Shown one piece after another: positions 38,790-52,000 of a stretch of DNA of 64,000 nt; positions within the stretch are counted from its first letter, which is position 1; the number at the start of each line of letters is the position of its first letter. The position numbers and the translations under genes were made by a program. A model generated the notes under the pieces. It worked only from the letters and a program-made list of their open reading frames with translations, did no database searches and was not told the origin of the DNA. This stretch comes from Psettodes erumei. Its lineage: Eukaryota; Chordata; Actinopteri; Pleuronectiformes; Psettodidae. The stretch spans positions 3,410,001-3,474,000 of the forward strand of contig JAFBJZ010000772.1 in assembly GCA_016785225.1 (NCBI GenBank), given 5' to 3'.

Positions 38790-39409
38790 TGCCTCAGCTG
38801 TTCTCAGTTGCACTGTGTGCCTTGTGCTGTGGGGACAGGGCAGAGCTGCGCTGAGTGGGGTTGTACTAGTCCAAACCACTGTTAAGTAGAGAGAGAGAGG
38901 CAGAAAGGGACGGAGTCAGTGCAGATTGTGCTTACCAAGCAGACTGGAATAACAGCTGAAACAAACTGGACCTGTTTTTCTTTCTTTAGCTAAAGGTAGA
39001 GACTCAGCAGATAACGTGGATTGCTGTTCAGAAAGAGTGCTTCGTGCTAGTTAGGTACCAGGGCAAATAACTATGGCAGATGTATAGGGACCCTCTATTT
39101 CCTCGTAGCATTCAGTATGGTCACTTGCAGTGACATTGACCTGTAACCCCCGGTTCTTGCGTTGCAGGTTCTGCCTCCCCTGGAGTTGGACTCAAATTTT
39201 GGCTTTTGACCTCTGGAACAGGAAACTTTTTGCCCAATTTGGCGGGGTGTGAAACCTGGTGAGAACCAATCTGGACTGACCCACCACCATTTATTCAGAA
39301 TCACTGGACAACTGTTACCAGCATTTCTCCTGCTACACTAGATTTGAGACTGACTGCACTGACGCTGTGTATTCAGAGGACCTGTCCGGCCTCTCCTGCC
39401 CCAAAGACC
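38790..39409 (+). promoter_or_regulatory. sema3a: sema3a 5' leader region with candidate UTR acceptor
   Basis: This stretch leads directly into the sema3a start codon. A good splice acceptor lies at 39166-39167 (TTCTTGCGTTGCAG), with branch-like TTGAC/TGTAAC just upstream, so a 242-base 5' UTR part (39168-39409) is likely. Three short upstream frames (ATG at 39073, 39080 and 39117, each closed by 39146) all lie before that acceptor, and no ATG occurs between 39168 and the true start. Removing the part before 39168 would therefore clear these upstream ATGs from the leader. A second acceptor-like site (TTTTTCTTTCTTTAG) is at about 38989. No TATA box is evident. The transcription start may be in an unseen distal exon. 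Confidence 0.45.
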
Positions 39410-39530
39410 ATGGGATTTCTCTGGAGCGGCTTTATGCTACTGTTTGGGATGGTTCTGCTCAGGATGGAGGGCAGCAGAGCCCAGCAGACCAAGACCAAGA
39501 ACGTCCCCCGGCTAAAACTCTCCTATAAAG
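39410..39530 (+). CDS. sema3a: sema3a coding exon 1
   Basis: Encodes residues 1-40 plus one base. The ATG sits in an ideal context (ACCATGG). Residues 1-24 form a hydrophobic signal peptide (FMLLFGMVLL core) with likely cleavage before QQTKTK. The exon ends with NVPRLKLSYK, the conserved start of mature Sema3A. Donor is AAAG|GTGAGT. No in-frame ATG lies upstream within the open frame. Confidence 0.96.
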
Positions 39531-42500
39531 GTGAGTTCCTTGCCCTTGTATTGTACAACATAAATTATAAATTTTGAAATGATACAACTCTTTCACTATT
39601 TTTTCTGATGTATGTCATAATGACCTTACCTCTTGATTGTGTAGATTTAAATCCCCACATATGTTGTGCTAATGAAGTGTATGTAAGTTGTATTAACTGA
39701 GAGCCTAAATGTCCCTGTGAAAGCAAACAAATCCCTTTGCTTACTGTTTACTTGTGAAAATAACAACAAAGTAAACTGAAATGAAACAAGTAAATGACTT
39801 ATTTACAAGACTTGTCGTGCTTTATGTCTTATCGGGTATATGCTCTGGTTTGTGACAGTGTAATGCACATCTGCTGGTTCTGCATTCAGGTCCACTTTTG
39901 AACATTAAAACTGTCACCTGCCGACCTCAAAAGCATGTCCCCATTTCATGTTCATGAAAAAAACTCTTCCAAAAAAGAATTTACGTACAAGTAAATTAAA
40001 ATGATCAACTGGGACGGGAGGAAATTAGTATATGTCCTGCTCTGCAAAGACCAGAGCAGTTTAGTGGGATTTGGTGAAGTGACTTCACTTGACAAATCAG
40101 AGGTGCTCCTGTCTAATATATCTCCATGGTGCAACTCAACTGTTTATTTGAGAAGCCTGTCACTGATATACTCTCTCTTCCTGTCTCGCTATCGTTGTTT
40201 TGATCAAGCGCTGTTGTCAGTGTTGCAATGAAAAGTGAGGCCAAACACACACTCCTTGTCAGTTAAGCGTCATTTATCCCCCTCTCGCTTTCTTTTTTCC
40301 TGGATGTCATTTTTGCCGCTCTGTTCTTTCCTGCATGGTAATTATACTCTGGATGAATGGCGCAGGTCTGTTTCAGCAGATGGCTTTCCCAAAGAGAAAT
40401 GTTTCTTGCTCAGCACTGGGAGATCCATAATTATACACAGAAGCATGCGCATAGGCTCTCGCTCTCTCACTCTCTCACACGCACACAGACGCAAAAACAC
40501 ACACACGCGCGCGCACGCGCACACGCAAACGCAAACGCACACTCACATAACTACATGGCCATCTGTAGATTGCTAATGATACCTGTGAGCATATCAGTCA
40601 TTTAAAACCACATGCTGTCAGTTCAGTGAAACGCCCATCCAATGATATTTCTATTACAAGTCAGGCCTTCAGGTAGCAGCCTCGCCAGCCTGGTTTTTTG
40701 GCTGCCATCTCCGCATTCAGTATTTCCATTAGACCTCATTCGCATTTTGGCTGGCGGGGACAATATTTGGCACCATCCCTGGCTGAGGAGCTCAAGCCAG
40801 AGGATAGTGAGCAGGTATAATTTTCATGCCTGCATGTGGTGGAAATATTATTCACATGATCCTGTGGAATATCATCAAACATTATCCACTGTTGGCCCCA
40901 TTAGACAAGTGACGTTGGATTATTGCATTATGAATCATTTATATCATCATATAAATTATTTATTCCCCCAGCGACAGGTGAATCTGATTTAGATTTACTC
41001 ACAGAGAGGAGGAAATCATATTATCCACTGTGGTGAATTACAGAACAGTACCAACCTAGACAGCCTGAAAGGCTTTGCAGTCCCAAGGATGTAGCGCCTG
41101 ATAGGTGACGCATGGGACTGTGAGGTGAAGGAACTCTGACCCCTACAGGTCAGCGGAAACACTGGGAACTCCGCGCACGTCCAAATGAATGTGTGGGTAT
41201 GGGCCTCCACACACTTGCACATGTCTCACATGAACACAGCAGGGACTTGTTTATCTTGAAAGTGTGAACTTGAGCAGCAGCCTGCTCTTCAAGAGTATGA
41301 GCTCCTCAATGAGCACATTTAGGCTCTTTGAAGCTTACATACCAACTTTCCTTAACAATCTTCACCACCAGCACCACACACACAAACATCCCCAGCCTCC
41401 CCAATCAACCCCAGGAGATTCCTTTGAAATTGAGGGTCAAGGGGCAGAAGGGCAGTGGAGAAGGGGGAAGGATAACAATGGTACCCCATGGCTACCTAAA
41501 CAAGAGCTAAGGTCCAACTGTATCAACAACTAAGTGACTGGGTGATGATGAGGTAGTAGGAGGCCAGGGGTTTACAGTGCACTGCAGCATCATTAATGGA
41601 GTCATTACACATATGTCATGGTTGACGTAAATTGATCGATCGATTCACACCCTTGGGGTAAATGGATCCTCCAGGGAGTAAACAGAGATCCATATGGTTT
41701 TTAAGCTTATTGGCCACAAAAAGTACAACACATGTTGTTTACTGTCCAGGGAAGGAAAGAGAGGGTTCTTTAGTTTTATAGGACTTGAGTGTACTGCCAA
41801 AAGTACTCATTCTCTCTGACCTGTCCACCCCTTTCCGAAGCAGAGCCAATGGCTTGCACACACTACATGCACATGTCCACACACACACACACACACACGC
41901 AAATACATTCACAGCAACACAACTAAATTCTCACTCTTGAATATCAAGAAAAAAAGCAAACGTGCCAGGAAATGAAAAATGAAACTACAGTTAAACCTTT
42001 GGTTTTACTGGTCACAAAATTCTTCCTCTAGTGTGTCACACATACAGCTGTTTTTGTTTTTGCGTTAATCTTGTTTTCGTCATGGTGTGAAATGACTCTT
42101 AATCAGAGTTTGAGAATGGAGAGGTTCTCTTAAAGACTTTTAATCCATAAGCACGTTAAGAATCTTTGGAGCGGAGTTGGGTTTCTCAGGGTGTGTACAG
42201 TATAAACTCCAACTGGCCCTGAATGGCCAGCGGAAGGCATCATATACACAGAAAGAGCTTGATGTTGGTGGGTGTGCTCAGTTTCCATATAGTGTGCTCC
42301 CCTTGAACTGGAGGCTGTATCTGAGGAATCTTTGTAGTCATCTGACTTGGTCATTATCTGTACCAGCTGCAAAGTCAGATACTCAGAAATTCACTTGGTT
42401 TAGCATAACTGCTTACATAATCAATGCCATGGCTATTGGCTGAGAAACAGAGATAATGTCATGTAGGGCTGCAGAACTTAATCTATATAACAATATTAAT

Positions 42501-45500
42501 AAGAGAATTTGTCCAGTATTGGACCATAACATGATGTATAATGTATGGAAAATCTTATATGCAGCTTTCAAACTGGTGAAAAATAAAATTAAGCTAGTTT
42601 CACTGTGATGCATTATATCAGAGATAAGTGTATAAACTACAACAACATTTTGTCTGTTAAACTCTTTAAACCAAGAAATGCAAAAGAAAAAAATCAGTTA
42701 AGTACTCTTTCATTTACTGTTTAACCACAGCAATTAGCCCAAACCGGGCTAATTTGCAAAACACAGCATGTTCGAGAGATCGAGGAGGTGTTTGCCTGCA
42801 TTTCTGTTCTGACACTGAACAAATTACTTGACTTATGAAGCTTTGTGGTGTTTCCCCCCCTCAGGCTCATGGGTGAATCAATGACTGTATACACTTTAAG
42901 TGACGCAGTTGTGTTTTGTCAGCGTGTAATCACACACTCAGCCATGTGAGCGATGAATGTCAGTGAAGCTGCTAAACCAGGGTCAGGCATCAGTGTTCCC
43001 ATACAGTACGGCTAGGGTGGGTTATTGTTAAGATGTGTTTCTACTTTTTCTTAGGAAGCACTTAGATAACACTCTCTGTACCCTCCAGTTGAGAAAGAGA
43101 AAGAGAGAAAGATGGAGAGAATGTAGGGTAAAAGAGTTTATTTTTATCAGTCTCACAAGGGACTGTTGATTCTTTGCATCCTTTCCATCTGCCCCCTTCT
43201 TCCTCTCTCTGTCTGTCTCTTTCTCTCCCATCTCTTCCTTTTGCTGTACTTCTCTCTCTGTCTCTCACTCACTAATTCATTGTAACAGAATATGAGAGAG
43301 GGAGCAAAAACAGAGAGAAGCGGACAAGGGGTGCTCCAGATCAAAGGAAGATAGGTGGAAAATAGTTTTTGTTAAAACAACTGGGGGTGGCAGCAAGGGG
43401 TTTGAAAGGAGTTCAAAGATGTTCAAGAAAAACAGTAAAAGTGAAAGTAGGCAAAAAATGGACATTTGCAGGATTGTGACAGGCCTACATCAACAGTTGT
43501 AGGGGAAGAGTGAAAATTAGTAAAACATGGGAGGGCAGCAGCTGATACGTACTATAGGCTACATGTGCCTGTCCACGTGTCTGTCTTTCTGACTGTGTAA
43601 AAGTGTCTCTATTTTCTGGACAAATTCAGACAAATCAGATTCTGTGTGGCTAAAAATCACAGCCTGTAACATAGCAGCCTGTAAAACCTCATTATGACTA
43701 GTATCTTAAAACTTTGTTATAACAGGTGTTTGGGGTTCTTGGTAGGAAGTTGTAGATTAATTAGCAGGAGGGGAAAAAAGTGTTGCTTCATGCACGCATA
43801 TACACACCTGTTACAATTCACCACAGGGGACACCAGTTCAGACATGTACAGGCCACCACCTCTGGCCTGACTTGGAAACATCCTGTTTCTTTCCAATAAC
43901 ACGTGCTTCATAAATACACACACACAAACAGTCCGCTTCACACACAATACCCGTAGAGTATCTGTTCTCTGGGTGATTAGCTTTTAATAACTCAGCAGGA
44001 GTCTCTGTTGAATGGTCTGTTGCCATGGAGACTACTCCGTTAGACAAATGTCATAGAGCAGAGATGTGTGCGTATGTGTGTGGTGGGTGGATGTGGTGAT
44101 GCCGTTCTCCATTCTCTCACACAGGGATGTGGTTCGAGGAGAAGTGGAGTGCAGTCATCATGTCTGTGCGGTTTCCCTACAGCTCCTTGTAACCTTGCTG
44201 TTTATAAAACACATGTTATTTTGCCAGCAATTACTTATTTCATTTAGATAAACAAATTATACATTCATTACACAGACACTTTGTTTGCTTGTTTACATTA
44301 AGGACCAAATTGCTTTTCCCGTGACTAATCAGTATCAATTGTGTGTATAATAGCCTTGCTCTGATGTCTGATGGCAGATTTTTGCTAGAATATGTCGACA
44401 CATATTTGCTTGTTCTATTGTTTTATTTTTCAAAAGTGAAAATATAGCATGTGGAGGATAGCTTTTTTCTCTCTCGCTCTCTCTCTCTGTCTTTCTCTCC
44501 CACACACAAATGCAGCCTTGGTGCAGGTGAAAGAGGGTCAGAGGTAACAGGCGGTTGTTCCTGTGCTGTCAGTGAAGGGCTTACAGTGGATCCACTAATG
44601 ATTGATCACCATGGCTACGGAGGAACATAAATCTGGGACACGGCTTTCGACTGGGCTGAGCAATACTTTTACAGAAACTTTTTATGACCTTGAGCTTCTT
44701 CACATTCCTAAGGCAGTGGTTGTTTTATGATGAGCACAATAATCCCTAAATGAAACCAAATTACTCTCATTCAAAAGTACTTAATCCAATAAAATGCAAA
44801 CAGCGCTACCAACTATAATCCGAACAAGGCAAAACTTGTTTTAAGCAGCTTTTTGGTTAAGAAGCACTGCCTTTATGTATCTACAAACAAGATTTGTCCT
44901 TTACAACTATAACAATACTTTAAAAGCCTTGTGGACTTATTAAGTCAGGTTTTGATGTCATAGTCTCAGAAGACTGGAGCGGGGAGTTGGGGAGCCTGAG
45001 GGATGGGACACAGAGCAACGTGAGTTTATATTTAGGAGACTGTCTAAATCTCCCCATCAGTGCTGAGGTACAGGAAACTAACTAAATCACCAGGACAATA
45101 ACAATAAAGACAGGGTGTCAACCCACTCTCTATTACTGTCATGTGTATACTGCAGGGCGCATGTGTGTGTATATGTTAGTGAGGCACATGTGTTCACAGG
45201 TACTGATCTAAGAAATTCTCCATTTCTTTCATTCTTTCACATAACGTCTTATTCCTTTAAGTTCTATATTTTTCTTTTTTTAAAATAATTTATCTCATCA
45301 CCTTTTCTATGTTCACTTCCTGTCAATGGCTACTGTTACTGGCATTCTGACAATAAAACAAAAGTAATCATTTCTTTAGGTAATAAATACTTCCAAATTC
45401 AATTACATTTTTATATAAAACAAGAGATGGCAAAAAATGTCCAATGTTACCATTGCTTTTTTAAATTAAATGCTACAACCTTGATAACTCTTGCAATTCT

Positions 45501-45966
45501 ACTTCTCAAACAGCTGTTTATCTGTTTTCTCAAGTAACTTTTGTACAACATACTACAGGACCGTAATGGCTGGGTGATAATAAAATAAAAGCCATCACCC
45601 ATACTTTCACTGGGAAATTGTTATTAAAGTTAAAAGGTTTATGAATGAGTAGAAGCAGTCACTGTGAAACCCTCTCTTCTCCAGTTTTTTTTTTTCTTTT
45701 TCACCAGCTTTGCTCTGACTTGTCTTCTCAATCTCTCGGGCTCTGACACACTTCAGAGAGAGGGGGGCATTCTCGCTGCTAAAACATTCATGAGCGTTTT
45801 TGTTATTTACTCCCCGAGAAAAAGAACGAGAGAGAGAGAAAGAACCAAAGGAACCAGTTCCCCCCATTCCATAACTCTACACCCTTTTGTGTGGGTGGTC
45901 AATGGTAGAGGAGACTCATAGTGTAGTTTGACTTGGCAGGAAAGAACAAAATGCGAGGAGTGTGAG

Positions 45967-46002
<36 letters not shown>

Positions 46003-49000
46003 GGCCCATGTTACACAAAAGGTGTTATAATGCCATAGTTATAATGCCACTTTTATAGGTCATTATGGTAATGAGATCATCATTGTCAGTTGGTGACAAG
46101 TTTGGCTTTCCACTGTGAAAGCAAATGTCACTTCTTTGCCAGATTTGGCAGATCGTTGCTTTACAATGCAAAATCTGAGCTGGTCCATAGTAACATGTCC
46201 TAATAGATGATGTGGTTTCGAGTAATCCTGCAGTTTGGATTATGAAATATTAGCAGAGTAATAAGACATTATATATTCCTCCCATTTTCCACTGTGAGTG
46301 AACCAAGTTCTGCTTGGCTGCTTTGGTCAAGGTCACTTCCCCATGCAGACAGTTTGATCATTGGCTCCCAGTGCTGGCATTACCTGCCTAGTCCAATTTG
46401 GCTTGGCAGCGACTCTCCACTATCTGTCAGTTGCTTTGCTTTGCCAAGCTGTACAGTTTCCAGTCCAGAGCACAATTTGTAATGGGAAGGAAAGCAACAA
46501 CATTGATGCAAAAATAAAAACACAAAAATCCTAGGTGGTTGAAAATGCTTAGAGTTTTCCAAACCTAAGGCTACATCTCTCAAATAGCCCCTCTTCATGC
46601 TGCCCACAGTTACCGTTTTTCATGGAGTGATTATCATATTATGCTGATCAACGCTTTTTTTGTCCATTTTCCTGGGCAGACATGCTGGAGTCTAACAACC
46701 TTGTGACGTTTGAAGGCCTGGCCAACAGCTCGGCTTACCACACCTTCTTGTTGGACGAGGAGAAGGGAAGACTCATAGTGGGAGCCAAGGACCACATCTT
46801 CTCCTTCAACCTCCTCAATATCAGCAAAGACTATGCACAGGTAAAATTTAAATTACTTTCTGTACAGTGGTTTTGTCCATTCATGCCATCTATTTGCCTT
46901 TCTGGACAAGTTAATACCTGCGTTGAGTATGCATCTCTAACCAGAATGCCATTCAAGGGCTCAGGTATCTTGGGACACCCTTTTCTGTTTCTACAGAAAA
47001 GTACCTCATGAATATTTCAGACCGGGGCTGTCGCACACGATCACACGCTGTGCCAGGCCTGTTAGCTGCTCTCTGCACACCTGGATGAATAATGAAGTAA
47101 ACTGAAACAAAGTGGATAACAAATCACATTGTGACCCCTTCAACTCTCACATCCACATATGCTTGCACACAAGCTGTAGCTGTATCAACTCACTCCACAA
47201 AATTGATTCAAGGAGCAGGTGATTCTTTTCTAACATGTGCAGGAATTGTTTGTTTGTGTTGCAGATCCCCTGGTCGGCTTCTCCCACCAGAAGAGATGAA
47301 TGCAAGTGGGCAGGGAAAGATCTCTCGGTAAGAGCTATAACAATCCATCTTGCAAGTGGGTGTTAGCATTTTGCCCCTCCACTCCCACAAATGTTTTTAA
47401 AAAGGTCTTTGTTCTCTTGTATTGTAACATGCAACTCTGCAGGTCTCAAAGTACATTTCATATTTTGCACTCGCCCTGGGATTACAATGGATGTATGCTC
47501 CATATACAGTATATGTCACTTTAATCTTAGACAACAAAAGATTCGTTTTAAATCTTTTAGCTTGTTTATACCAGTGTTGACAGATCTAATCTGTCATATG
47601 GACAACACATCATGTAGCTCACCATAGGTCTGACTGTAATCTCAGAGCCAAGATTGAGACCATCAAGTGACCTTAATCACCGACAGAGCGAGCCCCTGTG
47701 CACTCCATTTAATAAAGCAAATCCTCGGAAATCACCACGCTTTCTCCCAGGCCTGTATAACAACACTACATGAATAATAGCTATGGTCATGTACAGTTGT
47801 CAGGGGTCATAGGCTTTAGTGTTCCAAAGTTATTGGATAAATTTTAAGATCCTGTTTTCTTGACTGGCTCACTTTAAAAGTGGTCCCTTCAGCCAAACTG
47901 GTTCACAGTATTTGAAGTAGAAAGACTAATTTAAATTAATCAAACTGTTGTCATCCAGTATCCAGTTATCCTTCTAACAAGTTGAACATAAACCTGAACT
48001 ATAAAGAGTGTCAGTCTTATCTTGAGCCTTATGACAGTTTATTTGAGAACAAATCATAAATGCTTGGGCATCTAGCATTTCTACAGCAGTGTACCTATTT
48101 GTTCAGTATAAAAATGTTTGATAATTTTGATGAGCTGACATTGAAGCGGAAACTGAAACATCTTATGTGGTGTCATTAAGATCCAGGGCTTTTCCTACCT
48201 CCTTACCTTATAAAACCCTCGCATGACAAGCCAAGCATCACATCTCCCTGTATCTCCCTGTAAGTGCAGTTTTAGAGCAGCTTGTGTGGCGTGGTGAAAC
48301 TCTGTGTAAACATGCTGAGAGGTTGTCTCTTCTCCCTGCAAGCTGTGTTATGAATTCTGTCTTCGATAGAGCCTCAGGCAACAGGCTGGAATGTAAAATC
48401 ACGGCCATCCTGCTCATGCCTCAGTTCACTGCCTGGTCATTGGCCAGAACTGGGCATGCTCTCCTTCTACACTTCTGTATGGCTTATTTGAAGCACCATG
48501 AAGTCCTTTGTATGTTTTGTGTAAACACTGTGGCATGGATAAATAAGGTGCCCTAAGGGGTGGTCTTCTATTATACAGTTGGAGGAGAGTGAGAATTAAA
48601 GGGAGGTGGAGGGAGATAGAGAGTGAGTCTGCTGATGCCCCGTGATGAACTGTAAGCAGACACCTCTGAAGATGAAGCAGAAAGGAAAGAAAGAGATAGA
48701 TGGGGTGAAAGGTGCAACAGTTTGCAGATATAACAGAGAGAAGAGAAGCTATGTAGGTTCAGTATTTTTGAATATGCAAAATATTCAGAGGTTTTACAGG
48801 TACCATTTTGCAAAGAGAATATGTAGACAATTTTTACACTTCTGTCATATTGCTTGCAATAATGTTCATTACTCACATACATTCACATGTCCTCAGAAAG
48901 ACAGCTGCTAAAATGACAACAGAAACTCACACAGATGGAGATTGCTGTCTGTGGATGACCTAGTAAAGCCAGATGAACCTAGTCATGTATAATTTGTGTT

Positions 49001-52000
49001 GTGACTCTTTTGTTTTTTTCTACATTTTTTATTTTCTGCTGTGAGTATGTGATGACATATTCAGTTTTATTTGAGGTCAGGATTGCTCAGGCACGTGCTG
49101 CCAAAGCACGAGGAAATATGCCATATGGCACTAAGCAATGCATACAACACACACATACAGAGATGCCTGTTGTGCCTCACTCACACACACACACACACAC
49201 ATTATTAAATAAACTACATCTAAAAAAATAATAAGAAAATGTTAAAGTCGCTGAGTCAAGAAAATTACTTGTGATACATTTGTATTAGTATGCCCAGTGA
49301 ATGCAGAATCAAGAACATCACTTTTGCACTGGCAGACTAACAGTAACCCAAATGTAAGGCTAGATCCTTCTGACTGGTATGGGTTCATGAAGTTTGAGGT
49401 TTTTTTTGCCATTCTACTATCATTCATATGTCACAATAATTCCAAGGGAAACAACACAGCAATCTCTGAAGGTAACAATAAAAAAAAAAATCACCGAGTT
49501 CAGAGAGAGAAGCTCAAGCATGTATGTGCGTCATGGTGGAGATGGAGTGTGGAGTGGTGCATGTAGAGGAGGTGAAAAAAAGTCATGGATGGTAATGCTC
49601 TGTCTGGTCATGATATCACTTACAGAATTGTTATTCAGCCCACTGCTAGGGTTTGTTGGCCATTTTCAGGGGAATTACATTAGATTACAGTAAGCTTTGC
49701 TTTCTGTTATCATTCCAGAGCTCTTGGACGGATGGATTTTCTATTGTTATTACTTGTGTTATTACTGAGGTTTGACCTGTTTATTTATCCAACAGCTGCA
49801 CAATGTTTTGTACTGGCTCAGATGTCCTCGGTGCTGTCGCAACAAGCTTGTGGATGACCGTGCCACAAAGGGCCATTGTCAGAGAAGCCTATGAAAACTG
49901 TTGCTTTAAAATAGTTTCACATTGAGTGTCCATGACTCACCCTGATTCGTCTGTTCTCTGTCTCTGCTTCATCAGAGGGAGTGCTCAAATTTCATCAAGG
50001 TGTTGCAGCCGTTCAACCAGACCCATCTCTATGTGTGTGGGACAGGAGCCTTCCATCCTGTGTGTTCTTACCTGGAGGTGGGCAAGAAACCAGAGGTACA
50101 GGCAGATTGCATTACTCACTACTACCCGTCAAACACAACAACACATGTTTACTTTTCTGCTATACAAGCTTGACTCAGTTTAATATCAATTGAAGTATTC
50201 AGTTATGAATGACCATGTCTAGTTGAGTGTATTCTCTTCCAAATGAATGATATTCTGAGTACATTAAAAAATGGCTTCATTCAGCAAAATGAGGTGGAAA
50301 ATGAAAGACCGGGTTACAGAGTCTGCAAGATTTCCAATTCATCACTCTAATATGGAACTGCTGTATTTGTATGGGTGTGCTCATTTCAGTACGAGAGAAG
50401 GAAATTGCTCTCTTCTCTAAGTATCACTGAGTTAGACTCATAAATGTGTGTTTCCTATTCATTAAATGGCTATTTACAGACAATTAGAGGCAGGAAATAT
50501 CTCTGAGTAAAGCTATTTACTTATTTCGTTCAGAACCGTGAAATCTAATTCATCTTTTGGGTTCCTACAAGTTTCAAGGTCACAAGTCAGGGATGAGATT
50601 TATTGTTTTCATTCTCAATTCTTCTCTGTTACATGATTTTAAACATCTGCAATGGTCTCACTGATCCTCACAGATTTGTCCTTATGCTTTAAAACATACT
50701 GTAGTATTTATGTGATGATTAAAAATAACTATTTGTCTTTTAACAGGGAGACAAAGGTTTCCCTTTTAAAAGGCAATTTGTCATTTGTTGATGGCTGCAC
50801 TATTAAATCATATTTTTTTCCCATGATGCATTACAATATTTTGCAGCCTCATGGTTTCAGCCAAACATATGAAATGTAATTATGCTTACCAATGTTCATT
50901 TTCATTAAATATTGCAACTTTCTAACTTTACCCTAAGCAATTTCCTCCTCATCCTCAATGTGAACCCCTGCATTTGATGTGCACTACAACTCCTGAGACT
51001 TTCTGTTTATCTACATTCAGGACAGCGTGTTCAGACTGGAGCCACACATAGAAAACGGACGGGGGAAGAGTCCGTACGATCCCAAGTTGCTGACTGCCTC
51101 CATGCTAATTGGTGAGTTTAAGACCGGATACACAGTGCTATTCTTCTGTGTGTTAGAGCAAGGTCACATTAAACTTGGGAGTCCTGAAACACCCTTCGCC
51201 TTGCTCTTTAATTTCAGCAGATATGTGGTGCATAAAGTAAATGTGAATAACAGAACAGGGCTTTCCTGTCATTCATTACAAGTGGATCTGCTCTGTAGTT
51301 TGTATTTACACAGTGGGAACCACTCATTGACAGCACTGTAAACTCTATTTCAATCTGGATCTACTGCTTTTAAGTGCAGGGTGTGACAGATGACACTTCA
51401 TGGAGTTTTTTTCACAGTGAATCCTCTTTTTTTGCTAAATAAAGCAGGGACTGTGTGAACATGTCTTTCCTCTCTACCCCCAATTATTGCCAGTCACATT
51501 GTGTTATATCACACCGTTTAACCCAGCAGATGGCCATTTTCCAGCCCGTCACTCCTCATCCCCTCTCCCTTTTCTCTCTACCCTCTCACCAGCATTATTA
51601 TGTACTCCCCCCTGACTCACACCTCTGTCCTGCCCCTCCTCATCTGTCCCTCCAGCCGTTCTTGTCGTCCTTCGCAGCCCTGCCTACTGCGTTAATGTCA
51701 ATTTCACACTCCTGATGTTCATCATGTCCGTCACTGTCTGTGTTCTCACAGGACTCCAAGTCCTACCTGTACTGCTAAGCCTTGGAACAATTCATCAGAC
51801 TTTCACACCTGCATCACCAAGGACAAAAAATCACTACGGACTGTTTTCTCATCCAGTGTTACGATGCTAACACAATTTATTCCTTGTGCTCTCAGATGGG
51901 GAATTGTATGCTGGAACATCAGCTGACTTCATGGGGCGGGACTTTGCCATTTTTCGCACTCTTGGCAAGCATCACCCAATAAGGACAGAGCAACATGACT

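Larger units (their letters stand above)
39531..46679 (+). other. sema3a: sema3a intron 1 (7.1 kb)
   Basis: The longest intron between coding exons, separating the signal peptide from the sema domain. It holds an alternating CA/CG tract (40498-40545), CA and TG microsatellites, a perfect 9-bp hairpin (42732-42754), a TAAT-rich block (40830-41000) and, near 46380-46460, paired TTGGC/GCCAA-type motifs. No extra coding exon was found. Confidence 0.85.

Noticed and set aside
39344..39409. In-frame N-terminal extension of sema3a starting at 39344
   Set aside because: The codon there is TTG, not ATG. The ATG at 39410 has ideal context and begins a proper signal peptide.
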